A stretch of 64,000 nucleotides of DNA from Eupeodes corollae (GCF_945859685.1 NC_079149.1:131714065-131778064); one strand, 5' to 3'; counted from the first letter of the stretch, positions 45,500-58,804 are shown. Made by a program: numbers and translations. The notes: generated from the sequence alone by a model not told the origin.

Positions 45500-48365
45500 G
45501 TTTTCATAGAGCTTTTGTTGGAAATCAAATTTTTGTTTGCACTGTTTACAGTCCTTACAATTATTTCATTACTGAACAAGTCTGCTGATTTTAATACATC
45601 TCCTTTACCTTTTTCGAATGTGTACTTTTCCCAATTGTTCTGAATTTCTTAATTTTTCAGTAACCAAAATTTTCTCATAAAAATATTTTCAAAGCGGATC
45701 TTATAATTCAAACAATGCAAGGTCATTACAGAGGAACGATTTTATTTAAAGACGTAATAATTTTGTTTTCAAACTTGATCTGACTTATTTTTGTTTCTGC
45801 TTAAATTATCAGAAATTGATTATTGATTTTACTGCCGATACATATTACGTACAAATTTTCCATACTTTATTTTACTTAAATCAAAACTAAATACAAATTT
45901 CTCCCACTTGTTACAACAACTCAATGAAACGTAAAATCTCCTTCCCCATTTATTTTAAGGAAAAAGAACTCCTTATTCCTAAGAATTAAACTCAATATGT
46001 AGATATCCTTCGCTTTATGAACTTCTATAACCAATCTGTGCTGCTTCTAACATTTCTTAAACGTAATGATGCAAAAGAAAAACATACTTTAACTTCGTAT
46101 TCAAAACCAAATACTAGAAAAGTTAACTCATGAACTTTCCGGGTCACTGATGCGTATACGTAACTTTTTTTTCTTCTTTCTTTTGTTTCTCTTTCGTTTG
46201 ACTCTTAGCCAAATTTTGAAATTGAATGACTAAGATTCTCAAAAGTTCACCATAATGTATCTTTCATTCTACCGCATAATAGCATCACATGAATATAAAA
46301 ACTACATCCTTCGCAGTCTTCTATACAACAATTGTCCACCATCCAGCATATCCTTCGATTTTTTTTCATTTCTCAGATTCACTCACCCTTATAAACGGTA
46401 TCTCTTTTCGAACATGTAAAAGTAAGTAAGTTAAGTATGCTGAAAAGGAAAAATCACTTTTTGCCTTGAGCTAGCTAAGCACAGCTATTGCCGCCACGCC
46501 GTTAGCGAATATGTATGTATCGAATTCGAAAACACTTAATGACTTAATAACTTTGTCGCTGCCTTTTGCTTTCCTTCTTCTTTTTTGACTGCATCATTCG
46601 AGAGTTCAATACACAAAACTCACATCAGGAGTATTGAAAACTTTTGCCTTTTCTCTCGAATCGAGATAACTTGTATGCGGTGCGGATGGCAAACTACAAT
46701 TTGCCCAACGGTGCTGAAGAAAGATACCAAAACTTTAGTTTTTGCGAGAACTTAGAACAATGCTTTCTAGAAAAGGGTGTTGCCAATTTGTTTTTTTTAG
46801 AATTTTTGAACAAAACAAGCGTACATCCTGTTTTTATAAAATAAGAATGAAAGAAAATCTTATTTTATTTTTAAAAGAACCAGCACCATACTTAAAAATT
46901 TAAAGTACAATTGTAGTAGATTTTAAAAAGAATGCAAACAAATATTTATTTTTCATTGGTTTTATTAAAAAAATGCTCGAATTTATGTTTTTATTAAAAA
47001 TATAATAGACTTTTTTAAATTCCTTTAAATATAGTATCGTCTCTTTCACAAAATTTTAGTACAATTGTACTAGATTCAAAAAACAATGCAATCATTTTTA
47101 ATTTTCTAAGTTCATATTTTCTATTGTCAATGAATATAACATTTGAATTTGCTTTAAAAAGACTTTATGATATTTTAAAGAATCCAAAGTAGAAAAAAAT
47201 CCTTAAAGTGGCAACACTTTTCCTACCATTTCTTTAAATGCTCTGAGAAACTATCGGGAAATGAATCAAAACCAACTCGATATGTGTATAATACGAGCAC
47301 ATAAGTTTTCAATCGGGAATTGAAATGCGTACGAGTATTATTTGTTAAGATTCTCTCAAACGTAAGCCCGTACTTTTGCAGTCAAAAACTTCCACATCAG
47401 ACATTGATACTAACTTAGCAGGACTTTGTTTGTGTTCACAAAGAAAAGATCCTTAAACAAAAACCCAAAGGCAAACCTAAAGAAAATCAAAGAACAAAAA
47501 GGTTGAAAGGTAGAAAGGAGAATGGAGAAAATGGGAAAGTAAATCCCAAGAACTATACTATAGGAACAGCTATTTGATGCAATGTCTTGAATTAGAAATC
47601 TCAGTTCCTTTAGAAAACGTTGGTATTCAGTTCTTAAAGAAAATGGAAGTAAATGAAAGAGTTTGTGTGGGGTTTTTTGTGGGGGGGGTTTTCGAATTGG
47701 GTGAACTTTCATTTTGTTAACATTTTTGTTTTGTTTTTGTTTCCGTTTTCGTTTTGTTTTTAATTCCCCAGGAGAATATGACTTTTTGCTCTGACGCTAC
47801 TGGCACTTTTCTCGTTTTAGCTTTGTTGTGTGTGTGTGTTTAGTTTAATGTAATTAATTTAGCTTAACACGAGATAATGCTGTGCGAAAATGGTTATGTC
47901 TTTAATTTGTAATGAAACAATTATTACTATTTTGATAGTTTGAGTTTTCTTCGTTTATACTTAATTCGAAGTATCCCTGCTGTTTGGGAGTTGTACAATA
48001 GAAGTTGAGCATATTTATATTCATGATGTAAATTTAATTGAATGTCAAAGAAAAGATTACAGAAATTTGTTTTCAAGAGTTTCGTTTTGAATATTCTATT
48101 CAAAATGAAAATGACTAACTTGAGATGCTAAGATATAAAAGAAGACAAAAGACCTGCCAACAGAAATGATGTTTGAGCTTTTGATTTGTTTTCTTGATTT
48201 TACGAATCAGTTTTCTATAAATAACTTTGTGTAGGTATTGAAAACGCTGTTTTTAAATTTCCTAAAAACTTCCAAAAAACTCACGTTATTCTATACAAAA
48301 AGTTTTGAATTTTAAGATTTGTTGAGATTCCGATTTCTCCTCACAATTTATTTAAAATTTTAAAG
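45500..48365. other. Conserved non-coding block, copy B
   Basis: This is the partner of 18,335-21,126. One local B-specific stretch of about 0.15 kb lies near 45,600-45,740. No gene is recognised. Confidence 0.55.
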
Positions 48366-50345
48366 ATATCTTGGATATCTTCCTCATCTTATAACACCAA
48401 TTCTTGACTTATTATATTCAGCTTTCATTAGTGAATCAGTTACTGGAATAGTAATAAACAATTCCATCCATATCAAAGCTGTATTGAAACAAAAATAATT
48501 TGTATATCTCCTCTAGACCTACTAACAACGCCAGAAGATATAACTTCTCACTTAGTTTCTGCCAAGAGCATGCCTTGTAGCTCATCCATTAGGTATACTA
48601 AGAACAATAAACCAAATAGCTTTGTCTCTTCTTCTAAATTAGTGACGAATCCCACGTTTTTTGATTCAACTTGCAATAGAAATATATTGCCTGCAGAGTC
48701 AAAGAATTTACACAAAGTCAAAAACGAGGTGTTTGAAAACCAAGCCAAAAAATTCAACAGGCTTGCCCTCTTCTACCAAAACGTAAGGGGACTTCGTAGT
48801 AAGACTGCAGACATTTTTCTCAACTCCCAATCATTTCCACATGACGTATTCGTTTTGACAGAAACTTGGCTATTCCGACACAGAACTTTTCAGCCAAAAG
48901 TTTAAAGTTTACAGAAATGATCGTCATGTTGGTAATGCAAAGGTTTTAGGTGGAGGTGTTCGCATAGTGGTAAAAAATACATTTTTCTCTGCTCCTGTAT
49001 ATTTTCCATTTGAATCATCAATTGAACTGGTATGTGTGAAGATAATGGTACAGAATAAGACTATTTTCATTTTAAACGTTTATATTCCTCCAAAAAGTTT
49101 AGAGTCTGTTTATAGCAAACTCTACTTACCATTAGACTTTGTTATCAGTTTGTCCTGAGCTGATACCAATATTTTACTTTTAGGTGATTTTAATTGACTG
49201 GATTCCATCGGAAGATGAATCTTGAAGCCTCTCTTTTTTTCACAATTGGAACTATTTTTTCTCAATTTAATCCTTCTTACTAACTTACAGCAAACAAGCT
49301 GTATTAAAAACTCAAAAAATCGAATTTTCGATTTAGTACTTTCTTCTGACGCTATTAGTACTCTTGTTCTAGAATCTAGATAAGGGATTACTAATATAGA
49401 TAAATATCACCTCCCCTTGGACATTTTTCTTGACTTAAATAATCACCTTACTAAACACAGTAATTCCTTTGATTGCTTACATAATTTTGACTTCAGAAGA
49501 GCTAATTTCCAGTTGTTGTCTAAAGATTTAACCATTTCTGGAATTGCTGATACTTTAGCATTTTCTAATATTGACGAAGCAGTTTTAATTTTTTATAAGA
49601 TCCTTAATAATTGTTAAGAAAAAAATCTACCTTTTAAGAAATCAAGAAATACTAACTTTAACCACCCTTGGTAAACGAAAGAATTGCGTTTGCTTCGAAA
49701 CAAAAGAAACAAGGCATGGAAAACTTATCTCAAAACTCTGTCTCCAATCAACTTCTCTGTTTATGTTGAATTCTTTAATGAATTTCAGTCTCTTTCTAAT
49801 TTTGTATACGATTGTTCTGTTACTGATATGGGCACCTCTTTGAAAGAGAATCCTAAAAAAATTTGAAAACTTGTAAACTCAAAGAAAAAATCTGATGGCT
49901 TTGCAGTTAACTTCACTTACAAGAATCTTTCGTTAGATAAAACTGTTGATATCTATAACGCTTTCGCAACGAATTTCCGTGAGTCATTTGTTAATAGCCC
50001 TCAAGAAGTTGATGAAGTATATTTTCATAATCTTCACTCCTTTTCGCAAACTAGCTGCACATCCCTGTGCTAAAGAGTACGGTCTTTGATCTTTTATAAT
50101 TGAATAATGACTGCTCAGCCGGGCCCGATGGTATTCCCCCGATAGTACTAAAAAAGTGTAGTAATTCAAACTTTCTCTAAAAACAGGCAAATGACCCAGT
50201 ATATGGAAGAAGTGATTTCTAAAACCAATTTTCAAGAAAGGTAACAAGTCGGATATTAGCAACTACAGGCCCATTACAAAGCTTTCTTGCATTCCTAAAT
50301 TGTTTGAACAAATTGTTTGTGAACGTTACTTACTTAATTCTTTAC
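48366..50345 (+). mobile_element. Jockey-type LINE, 3'-incomplete, only in copy B
   Basis: This is plus-strand coding sequence with broken frames, in order: a possible ORF1-like phrase (ISPLDLLTTPEDITSHLVSA, about 48,505), an apurinic/apyrimidinic endonuclease domain, a linker and the beginning of the RT. It stops before the RT palm, so the 3' half is missing. It occupies the position where copy A has the TIR element complex. Confidence 0.78.
48570..50345 (+). pseudogene. Endonuclease and RT N-terminus of Jockey-type LINE
   Basis: The endonuclease starts with LALFYQNVRGLRSKTADIF (about 48,760-48,815), followed by HDVFVLTETWL (catalytic Glu) and LNVYIPPKS (about 49,075-49,095). LLLGDFN at about 49,176-49,195 is the Asp/Asn catalytic motif and is followed by a stop. 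A basic linker RLLRNKRNKAWKTYLKTL starts at about 49,687. The RT begins with CSAGPDGIPPIVLKKC (about 50,108) and SDISNYRPITKLSCIPKLFE (about 50,250-50,310). Frameshifts and at least four stops interrupt it. The set of motifs is typical of Jockey-clade ORF2. The 3' part of a similar RT occurs at 62,040-62,271. Confidence 0.8.
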
Positions 50346-52790
50346 TTCTGTTTTAAATTGCTTTAATAAAAGAAACAACTTACTGGATTTTATTTTTAAA
50401 AGTCCTTTCCTTAACTTAGATGTCATGATTTGTAAAACAAAAATTATTTGAAAGTGATATCTCGGCTGTATCTTAAGATTTGGCCAAAACGTTTTATAAT
50501 TTAGGACAACAATGTGACACCTTGTATTTAAAAAAAAATGTAATAAAGTGATAAAAATAAGTACGTTAATGTACCAAATATCGGCCTTCAGGAGATCCAA
50601 ATAAAAATCATAACTTGCCAAAGATTTGTCCGATTTATAAAAATAATGGCTCAATTAATCTTAAACTAAAAAAATTAAAAGATACAAAATTTAAAACGGA
50701 AACATTGTCTAAAAGGTCTTAGACAATTTAAAAACACGCTTTTCAAAATCTTATAAAAATAAAAATCTGAAAAATTTTATAATTATGAGAATAGACAAAG
50801 AACTAATTTTTGAAAGTAACTAGTGAGATATTTAACACAGTCATAGCTTTTCTACTTTTCCAAGTTGCTTAAAAAGTAATAAATTTATCTTTATTTCCTA
50901 AGGACAGAGAAGTCAATTTAAGGATTTTTATACGAGGTTGTTGACCTTGGTTGCTTCGTCCTTTTAACAATTTAAATTATATCTTTTTAGTCTGAAGTTT
51001 AAAGCTGTCTATAAGTTGAGAAATTAATCAACTTTGTGTTCCTTCTTATTCCCTTTTTCCACATTTTATTTGTTTCAATAGATTTAAGGCACTAAATCAT
51101 AAAGTGTTGAAAAAAGAAAGAAATACACATTTTAAACAACCCTCGTTAAGTTTATTGTTGCTTTAAAAAAAAGGTTCTATGACTAAATTCAGTAACCTAA
51201 ACATGCTTTTCATCTTAAAGAATTTTACTTAGTTTTATACTCTGGTTATATCCTTGCACAACAATTTATCTAAATTGATGGCTTTTCTATTGGATTCCCT
51301 ACATTTTCGTCCTTAAGTCCTTAAATAGTTTCCATTCAATTCAAAGGGTGTTAAAATCGATGGTCCATTGATGTTGGATAATAATTATATTAAAAGCAAT
51401 TTTTCTACTGAATCCCAGAAGGTTTACGTCGTCGTCATCGGTCGGTTGTCCTTAAATTTAGGATATTTTGTGTGTCTATAAGGACGTCGATATATGTATG
51501 TTCTTAAAGTTCACTATAGATTCGTGCGTAATCAATCAAATCAACCGACTGACTACAAACTATACGACGTCGTCTGAAACTGAAGACGATGACGGCAATT
51601 TCTTAGAGAGGTATAATATCTATCGATTTATTCTTTTATATTTTGGGGTTTTCTATTTATTGAAGAGGTTCCAGAGGCTAACTATTCATACATATATGTA
51701 TGTATATAGGTATGTAGAGATTGGCTTCTTATTTCTTTTGACGATAAATAATAGATATGGTCTCTTCTGTATCTATCTATGGCCAATGATTGATGGGTAA
51801 ACATATTAAATCAAAGAACTATATACAAACCTACATTCTACAAAATATAGTGTGTGTAGTTTTCTTTTTTGTTGTTCTGTTTATCCTGAGAGTTTTCCAT
51901 TTTTTTTTTTTGAAAATTTTCTATTTTGAGAGGCTGCTTGATTTTAATGGATGCCTCTTTGTATTTCATCATTGGGTTAAAGATTTGTTTGTCTATATAT
52001 TATTTCCATTGTGTTCATAGATAAAAGGTTCAAATTTAGTTTTTCTTCTTTTTTTTGGAAATATTTACCAAAATGATGTAAGATAATTTGCTAACCACTT
52101 TTTTGTCTTATCCTTGTTTGACTACATACAGAAAACGATGTTGATTTTGGAAACCCAAAAAAATTGTGTACAACATTTAGCTTTCAATCAATTCAAAGAG
52201 AGGTTTGAAATATCGAAGCCATTTAGTAATTTAGTTGTGGGCTAAAGTTGGCTAATTTAAGTTTCAAGAAATCTGTTTACTTTTCCATTGATTACCAAAC
52301 CAACTCAAATAATTCAATCTGCTCGTGTTTTTAATAGCTCTCTATTATGATTATAATACTTAACACTGTTACTAACTGAATTTCTAATAAACAAATGAAA
52401 GTATTCATCGAGTCAATGAAAAAATTGTTATTTTATGAACAACCTTAACCAATTAGGAGGTACCATTTACTGGCTTAAGAATTTTATAACGAAGACCTGT
52501 ATCTTGTGCTTACAGTCTTGGAATTACTTATTTCTCAGAAAAAGTTGAGACGTGAGAGTAGTAAATCACTTGGTATTAAAATGTACACAAACTGCTCCAC
52601 TGTCAAACCTAACTTTAATTATTTGTATTCAAAGCCCAATGAAATTATTTATATACTTCGAAAAAACTCACAAAAAAACTTTATTCGATAAAAAGCGTCA
52701 TTTATATGTCCTTTAAAATATCAAAAATCGAAAAGAGGCTTGCTTCAAAGTTTGAAAGTTTTTGTTAAAAAGGTTGAATTATTCTTAAAG
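50345..52790. other. Non-coding DNA, copy B of 26,279-28,340
   Basis: The first 0.3 kb (to about 50,640) is B-specific and unclassified. From about 50,650 it matches copy A closely. No gene is recognised. A stretch near 52,600-52,730 is present only in B (about 0.13 kb). Confidence 0.5.
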
Positions 52791-53770
52791 ATTTTAAAAT
52801 TATCAACAATATTTTGCATAAAATGAAACGGTTTAATATTTTTTTTTTGTTAACGAGGTTTTAAGTCGAAAACCTATTTTTAACGATTCTAGAAGCATTT
52901 AAAAAAATGTATTTCTTAAATAGACGATCACAAATTGAATGAATGAAATTAATTTTAAGTCGATATCTTCTATTGTTCAAAAAATATCGAGAACCAAACC
53001 AATTTTGCTTTTATTTTTTTGTAGATTTTATTTTGTATACAAAAACACACTGTTGTATTTTTATAAAAAAAGGACTGAATATCGAAAAAAAATGTATGTG
53101 ACACAAAATTAGTTTAAAGCCAATATTTTTAATTTTTGAAAAGATATTTGAGTCGAAATCAATTTTTACCATCTTTTATTTTCATTTTTTTAGGTTTTCG
53201 TTTTTTGTAAAAAAAACTATCAATTCGATGTTGCTCAAAATGTTACAGAATGTTGACTATAATATTTTTTAAAAGATAAAATTAGTTCAAAGCCAATATC
53301 TCAAAGTTTTGAAAAGGTATTTGAGCCGAAAATCAATTTTTACCACCTTTTGTTATTTTTTTAGGATTTCAATTAAAAAAAAACTGTCTATTAAATTTTT
53401 CTCAAAATGTTTCCAAATGTTGACAAAAATATTTTTGAAAAGATAAAATAAGTTTTAAAGCCAATATCTCAAAGTTTTGAAAAGATATTTAGTTGGAAAA
53501 TCAATTTTTACTAAATTTTGATATTATTTTTATGTTTTAACTTTTTGTAAAAAAAACTGTCAACTCGATGTTTCTCAAAATTATACTGAATGTTGACAAA
53601 AATATTTTTGAAAAGATAAAATTTAGTTTAAAGCCAATATCTCAAAGTTTTGAAAAGATATTTGAGCAGAAAATCATTTTTTACCAATTTTTATTCATTT
53701 TTTTAAGGTTTTGTTTTTTTGTAAAAAACAATGTCAATTCGACTTTCTCAAAATTTTTACCAGATATCAA
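52790..53770 (+). repeat. Minisatellite array, four units (copy B)
   Basis: This is the counterpart of 28,340-29,480. Units are marked at about 53,147, 53,320, 53,489 and 53,660. One unit present in A (about 28,850-29,020) is missing here, consistent with unequal exchange or slippage between haplotypes. Confidence 0.8.
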
Positions 53771-53939
53771 AACATAATTGTTTGTTGAGCAAAATGGTTT
53801 TGGAGATAAAATTATTTTTTGTTCATAAAATTTTCGAATTGACAAATATTGTTGTTTCCATTTTGTTGCGGTAAATTTTACCACAACAAGTTTCACCTCC
53901 CTTTGTTGCTAACCACCCTTAACGAACCACCCCCAAAAT

Positions 53940-54600
53940 TCTAGAAGAGTCTAGTAGAATCCTGGACCATCAGCCAGTAATCTGCTCTCCTAGCATTTTG
54001 GGAAAGCAAATTTAACAGGTATCACCAAAGTGTGCGAAAGGATTCCACACCAACGAACTGTGCGACGGTTGACCCACATATAGGTTGAACAAGATTATCA
54101 AGGCATGAAGACCCATGCCCAGCAATGTGTGTAGTAAAGTCACATCATCATTAACTTAGTATGGCCGAGGGCCCATCATAATATTACCGATAGAAAAATC
54201 ACTCTAAGAATATCTTGATAACTTTTATTTAAATTATAGGCTTGGCTACCGACTTCCTTCAATACGACATAAGTAGTTTCTCCTCAACCAAAATATAGCG
54301 CGTGTAGGTACCCGGTAATGCGAGTAATTCCACGCGATTTTTCCAGAAAGTCTTGACTGGAATGGGTTCGAAAGTGAAGAGCTGAACTCACTCATTGAGC
54401 TACTGGGTGATAGCATCACCTCTTTAAACAGATCGCGTGCGTTGAAAGATATCTGGCTTCTCAGTCGCACACCCCAATCTTATGGATTCAAGAAGTTGCG
54501 GGACCGAGACAGATTAATCACCACGCAAAAGGTCCGTGAGGATTTGCCTGAGGGCAAGTAGCCGGAAGGGTCAAGCTCGCCATGATAATGGCCACTTTTT
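53940..54600. other. Unclassified segment of higher GC, copy B
   Basis: This is the partner of 29,640-30,300. In this copy the plus-strand frame is open from about 54,345 (after TTTTTCCAG, a possible splice acceptor) to the stop at about 54,561, giving about 70 codons (including IWLLSRTPQSYGFKKLRDRD). It could be a terminal exon or a transposon fragment. The evidence does not decide. Confidence 0.4.
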
Positions 54601-55912
54601 TTTCAATTGCACCCAAAGCCTTTTGACGAAAGAAATTTTTTGAAGGAATTTTTTGACCTACATAAAGTAATTTTGTTTCGTACGATAGTTTTTCTTTAAG
54701 TTTCTATTGAGTTAAAGATTTTGTTTTGTTCTGCCGAGGAGAAAAGTTGAGGAAGGACTACGATAGCTGTTGGAGGAAGTCAAAAAGAAGCTAAGTATAG
54801 TGTTTTCTGTTGTTTCTGAGAATATTGCTTTTGCTTGTGTTTTTCATTTGTTTCCAATTCGTCCTTTTGACCTTCGAGTCAAAGTATTAATTTCCTGATA
54901 TTACGGGACGCGTTTACCGCTTTTTGATTTTTTTTTTCTTATCGAAATAATTTTTTCGAGTGATTTCTTTTACCGGTTTTTATCATTATATATATCATTT
55001 TCTTTTGCAAAACATTTATCGAGAATTACCCTTCCGTCAATCTCAATAATTCAATTTGTATCTTTCTCTTTTATAAGAGATCCTAGTTTTTAATCCCGGC
55101 TTCGGCTAAGGTTTTCCAGGCAATAAAACATAATTTAAATTTCCTTTCTGGAAAATAAAACCTTTCTTTTATATCGATATCATTTTGATATCAATTTTAT
55201 TTCAATTTTATTGATCACCTTGATTGATCAGAAACAGAAGACTAGCTTTGAAGTTCTTAAAAAGTACTAAAAAAAAAAAATTCTGTGAAAGAGGAATCTC
55301 CAATATCCATGATGCACTTTCACAAAAAAGCCTTGCACTATCAAAAATAAACGAGGATATTTAAGAAATAACTCTTCATTTTTTACGAAAAGCTTAAGTT
55401 TGAACCTCTGAAAACAATTGATGTACAGACATTGTAAATATATCACTTTGTAAATTGTTTAACGTTTTAAACTCAATTCTATCTTGAAAAAAATGCTTTT
55501 TTATCTTTTATAAATACAAACAATTTTAAAAATTAATTTTGTTAAATATACACCCCTCCCTCTGAATATTAGGGTACTTTTTAGGAAATTTTAAAGCTTA
55601 ATAAAGTTTAATCCAAATTTGTAAAATATTTCAAAATTAGGTCATTTTTGTATATCTTTTCTAGACTATCCAGAAAACTATCCTATTTTATTAACTAACT
55701 ATTTGAAGTTAATAAAGCTCATTTCTCAAAATTCTCTAGACTACCAGCAGTGAATTTTTAAAACTTTAAATTAGAATTAAAAAGTAAATCACTGTTGCAC
55801 AACAAAAACTCATTTAAAAGACTACTTTTTTGATAATGAAGCAAATTTTTCGTATGTTCGTCGGCTAACTTCAAAGTTATTTTATCAAACAATTCAATTC
55901 CTCAAAAACCAA
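54600..55912. other. AT-rich non-coding DNA, copy B
   Basis: This is the counterpart of 30,300-31,670, up to the target duplication of the SINE. No gene or recognised repeat is present. Confidence 0.5.
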
Positions 55913-55921
55913 CACACAAAT

Positions 55922-56231
55922 AAAAAAATAAAATAAATTGGATGGCGCGACAGTCCGTTGAGAACCAAGGCCTAGTGACTTACAACTCTCAACCATTCCT
56001 GTGTGCGAGTAATGTTGTCAGGAATGGAGGGGATCTACAGTTTATATGCCGACTCCGAACGGCTAATTTTTTGAGAAAGCACTTTTTCATGACAATAGTA
56101 ACTTTTGGAGAATTTGTCAATTCCTCGCAAGAGGCAGTACCCGTGAAAACACTTTAGATGGCATAGGCAGGGATTGAACCCAAGACCTCTAGCATGACAG
56201 TCCAACGCAATAACCATCATGCCACGGGTAC
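55922..56231 (-). mobile_element. tRNA-derived SINE (S2), only in copy B
   Basis: This is the same family as S1 in opposite orientation. The head lies at the right end (A box complement at 56,214-56,224, B box complement GGATTGAACC at 56,171-56,180) and an AT-rich tail at the left. A CACACAAAT duplication flanks it (55,913-55,921 and 56,232-56,240). Copy A has one uninterrupted CACACAAAT at about 31,670. The B box here reads GGTTCAATCC, one base different from S1. A 71-codon frame inside it is a by-product of the SINE. Confidence 0.88.
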
Positions 56232-56240
56232 CACACAAAT

Positions 56241-56607
56241 GTTTGCGCAAAAATAAGTTTAAATTTTTGTAGATTTTTTTGATTTTCGATTCCATTAAAA
56301 AGTGTAAGTCGAAGTAAATGACGTCTTTTTTTCTAGAACTCATACGCCATTAAAAACATTGTTCAAATAGATTTGTCCATTCTTTAGACATTTTTTTTAA
56401 ATTTTTAAGAAAAGTGATTCATCACTCAGCTTTTTGTTGGAAACTTCCATATTCAAATAAGCCCTAATTAAAATTGCAACAAGATCCGATTAGACTTGAC
56501 GGAGACTCGTGTTTGACTCATTTAAAAAATTGCCATTTCAAAAAAGGCAATTCTCAAATTTTCAGAGATTTTTAATCTACCGAAATCAAAGCCATCAACT
56601 AAAAATA
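56241..56607. other. Non-coding DNA between SINE S2 and mariner, copy B
   Basis: This matches 31,670-32,053 of copy A with many small differences. No gene is present. Confidence 0.5.
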
Positions 56608-57656
56608 AAGGGTGTCCCAAAATTAACGCAAGATTTGAAAACACCGTTTTTAGTCTTTTGATAGTTATATTTTTATTGACTCGTAAAGTACATAGGATAG
56701 GGTTATGTATGGAATAACACATCGGGCAAATGGCCTCCACGGCTTTGCATGCACATGCGCACTCTTTTGTTGAAATTTTCCATGACCATTCTGCATAAAT
56801 GTGGCTAAATTTCGTTGATGCAGCGTTTAATCTCCTCCTTTAATGCACGGGTGGTTGTGGGCTTGTTGACATAGACTTGTGATTTCAAATAACCCCATAA
56901 AAAGAAGTCTAATGGTGCACCGAAACGAGAGAGTACACGACCTGGATTTTGGCAGAAAGAAATGTGTAATCATGTCGCGATATCGAGCACCAGTAACAAT
57001 CACTGCTTGACCAGCATCATTTTCAAAAAAATATGGCCCAATTATGCCTTCAGCCCAAAATCCACACCATACAGTCACGCGTTGTGGATGCATTTGTTTT
57101 TCGACAGTCACATGTGGGTGCATTTGTTGATGTTCAATAATCCATATAACGAACTCTCTTCTCGGTCCATGGTCATTAGGCTTCAATTGTTGTGTTAATT
57201 GAATTTTGTAAGCATGATGACACAGATCTTTGGTGAGTATACGCTGTAGAGAGGTTCTTGAAATTTGCAATTCTTGTCCACGACGCCGAATTGAGGTTCC
57301 TAGATTGTCAGCAACACTCTTACGCACTGCTTCGACATTCACATTTAAACGGCTTGTTTTTGGACGACAGTGTGCTTGGCGTCTCCAATGGATACAGTTT
57401 CCATTAATTTTTCAATTAATCTCTTCACAGTTGACGAAGTTAAATCACTATACACACCATTTTTTGTATGAAATTTTCGAACTGCAGCCGCCAAGCTTTC
57501 ACTATTTTTGAAATATTCTTTAATAAGGAAGACACGTTGTTCTATCGTGTGACGCTCCATTTTTAATAACCCTATTAGCTGTTTTTCAGGGTTGCCAACA
57601 CTTCACTGCACAAATGGCGGCAAATTCAAATCTTGCGTTAATTTTGGGACACCTTT
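56608..57656 (-). mobile_element. Tc1/mariner element, copy B
   Basis: Both terminal repeats are recognisable (56,608-56,639 and about 57,625-57,656), with TA at each side. The right end has CACCTTTTA where A has CACCCTTTA. The element is shorter than copy A because of internal deletions. Confidence 0.88.
56740..57558 (-). pseudogene. Mariner-type transposase, internally deleted, copy B
   Basis: The start is MERHTIEQRVFLIKEYF at 57,558. The N-terminal region is more complete than in A (KNSESLAAAVRKFHTKNGVY is present). The DNA-binding helices are readable (RRGQELQISRTSLQRIL). The segment with the first catalytic Asp is deleted (EHQQMHPH joins directly to VTVEKQMHPQ at about 57,110). The segment with the second Asp is also missing after HFFLPKS. 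The third-Asp block (PLDFFLWGYLKS) is still encoded at about 56,890-56,920 in a shifted frame. The two allelic copies have therefore lost different parts of the catalytic core. Confidence 0.83.
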
Positions 57657-58174
57657 TACAATACTTGTCAGAACGAAAGATATCGTCAAAGATCTCCATA
57701 GATTTCGGGTCTAAAATAAACATTAACGTTTGAATCTTTAAATCAATACTATGAATATTAATGTTACATCTCATGGTCAGCTCTTTAAGTAGTCTATGAT
57801 GTGGGTTAAAAAGTTTAATAGTCTCTTAATACCAAGGTAACCTTTCAGTTTCAACATATTCTCCATAACACACATAATTCCTAGTGTTTTTCAAAATAAT
57901 TTCATCTTCAAACCAAAAACAAAACAAAAATTATTTCAAAACTAATTTCCATTATCAATCTTTCTCAATGAAGAAATAACAAATAACAAACAATTCTTCA
58001 ACTTTAATTACTTCTTTAATCCCATAACTCAATTATCACCACAAAATTACCTTATTTAAAATATTATTGCTCAAAACCAAAAAACAAATTCCCTTAAGCA
58101 TCAATTAATGGTTTATTTTCTTAGAATTGTATTTATTTGTTCTTCTTTGTTTTTTTAAAATTGAATTCACTCAC
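57657..58174. other. Non-coding DNA, copy B of 33,237-33,748
   Basis: This is AT-rich and has no gene. It is the putative intron start downstream of the candidate exon at 58,175. Confidence 0.5.
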
Positions 58175-58268
58175 CTTTCAAAATATCCTGCTTCCTATTG
58201 CTACTGTTATTGATGTTGGCGTGTGGTTCCTCCCTCAAAGCTATATCCAGTTCCATCTCCATCTCCAT
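58175..58268 (-). CDS. Candidate first coding exon, copy B
   Basis: This has the same structure as 33,749-33,842: start at 58,268, 31 codons (MEMEMELDIALREEPH...), and donor GAAAG/GTGAGTG at 58,175/58,174. Frame and donor are preserved. It is probably the other allele of the same exon and not a paralogue. Confidence 0.42.
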
Positions 58269-58404
58269 TAATTTCCGAGGCTACGAGATACGCATCAAAA
58301 AAATTAATTCATTCAGAAAAATCAAAAAATTATAATGAAAAAAAAGAACAAAAAAAGTAAAAGAAAAGAAAAACTTTTTCAAATTATTTTTAATTCCCTC
58401 TCGA

Positions 58405-58482
58405 ATTAAAAAAGAGTGGTGTTAATGAGATATCACTGCTGGCCAGCCAAACAAATTCATCAGCAATCTCATTAACAAAACT
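58405..58482. ncRNA. Hairpin, copy B counterpart
   Basis: This is the same inverted repeat as 33,983-34,058 in copy B. There is one loop change (GGCCAGCC for GGACAGCC) and one weakened pair in the right arm (TTAACAAAACTC for TTAACACAACTC). The overall fold is kept. Positions are approximate to a few bases. Confidence 0.3.
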
Positions 58483-58804
58483 CTTTCAACCGCTTTTACC
58501 ACCCACCAGCAACACCACACCACCCCCATTACCACACCCACCACAACCATCAACAATCAATCGCGTAAACAAAAAATTAAACAATGAAAATATCGATTTA
58601 ATCAATAATAAAATCGCGGTATTGAGCGGAATTGAAATTGGAATTTTAATTAATTATAATAACCAAAAAACAACAACAAAAAAGAACACTTTTGCTCATT
58701 AAACGCGCATAATTTATCCCTGGGCGTTCGACGTCCATAGATTGATAGATTTCGCAAGAAGCAAATTTCATCAATTGATTGTCGGAGCGTTATGTGATGT
58801 GCTA

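Noticed and set aside
55942..56157. 71-codon frame (MARQSVENQGLVTYNSQPFL...), mirrored at 44,643-44,882
   Set aside because: It lies entirely within the tRNA-derived SINE on the strand opposite its promoter. It is a by-product of a non-coding element.
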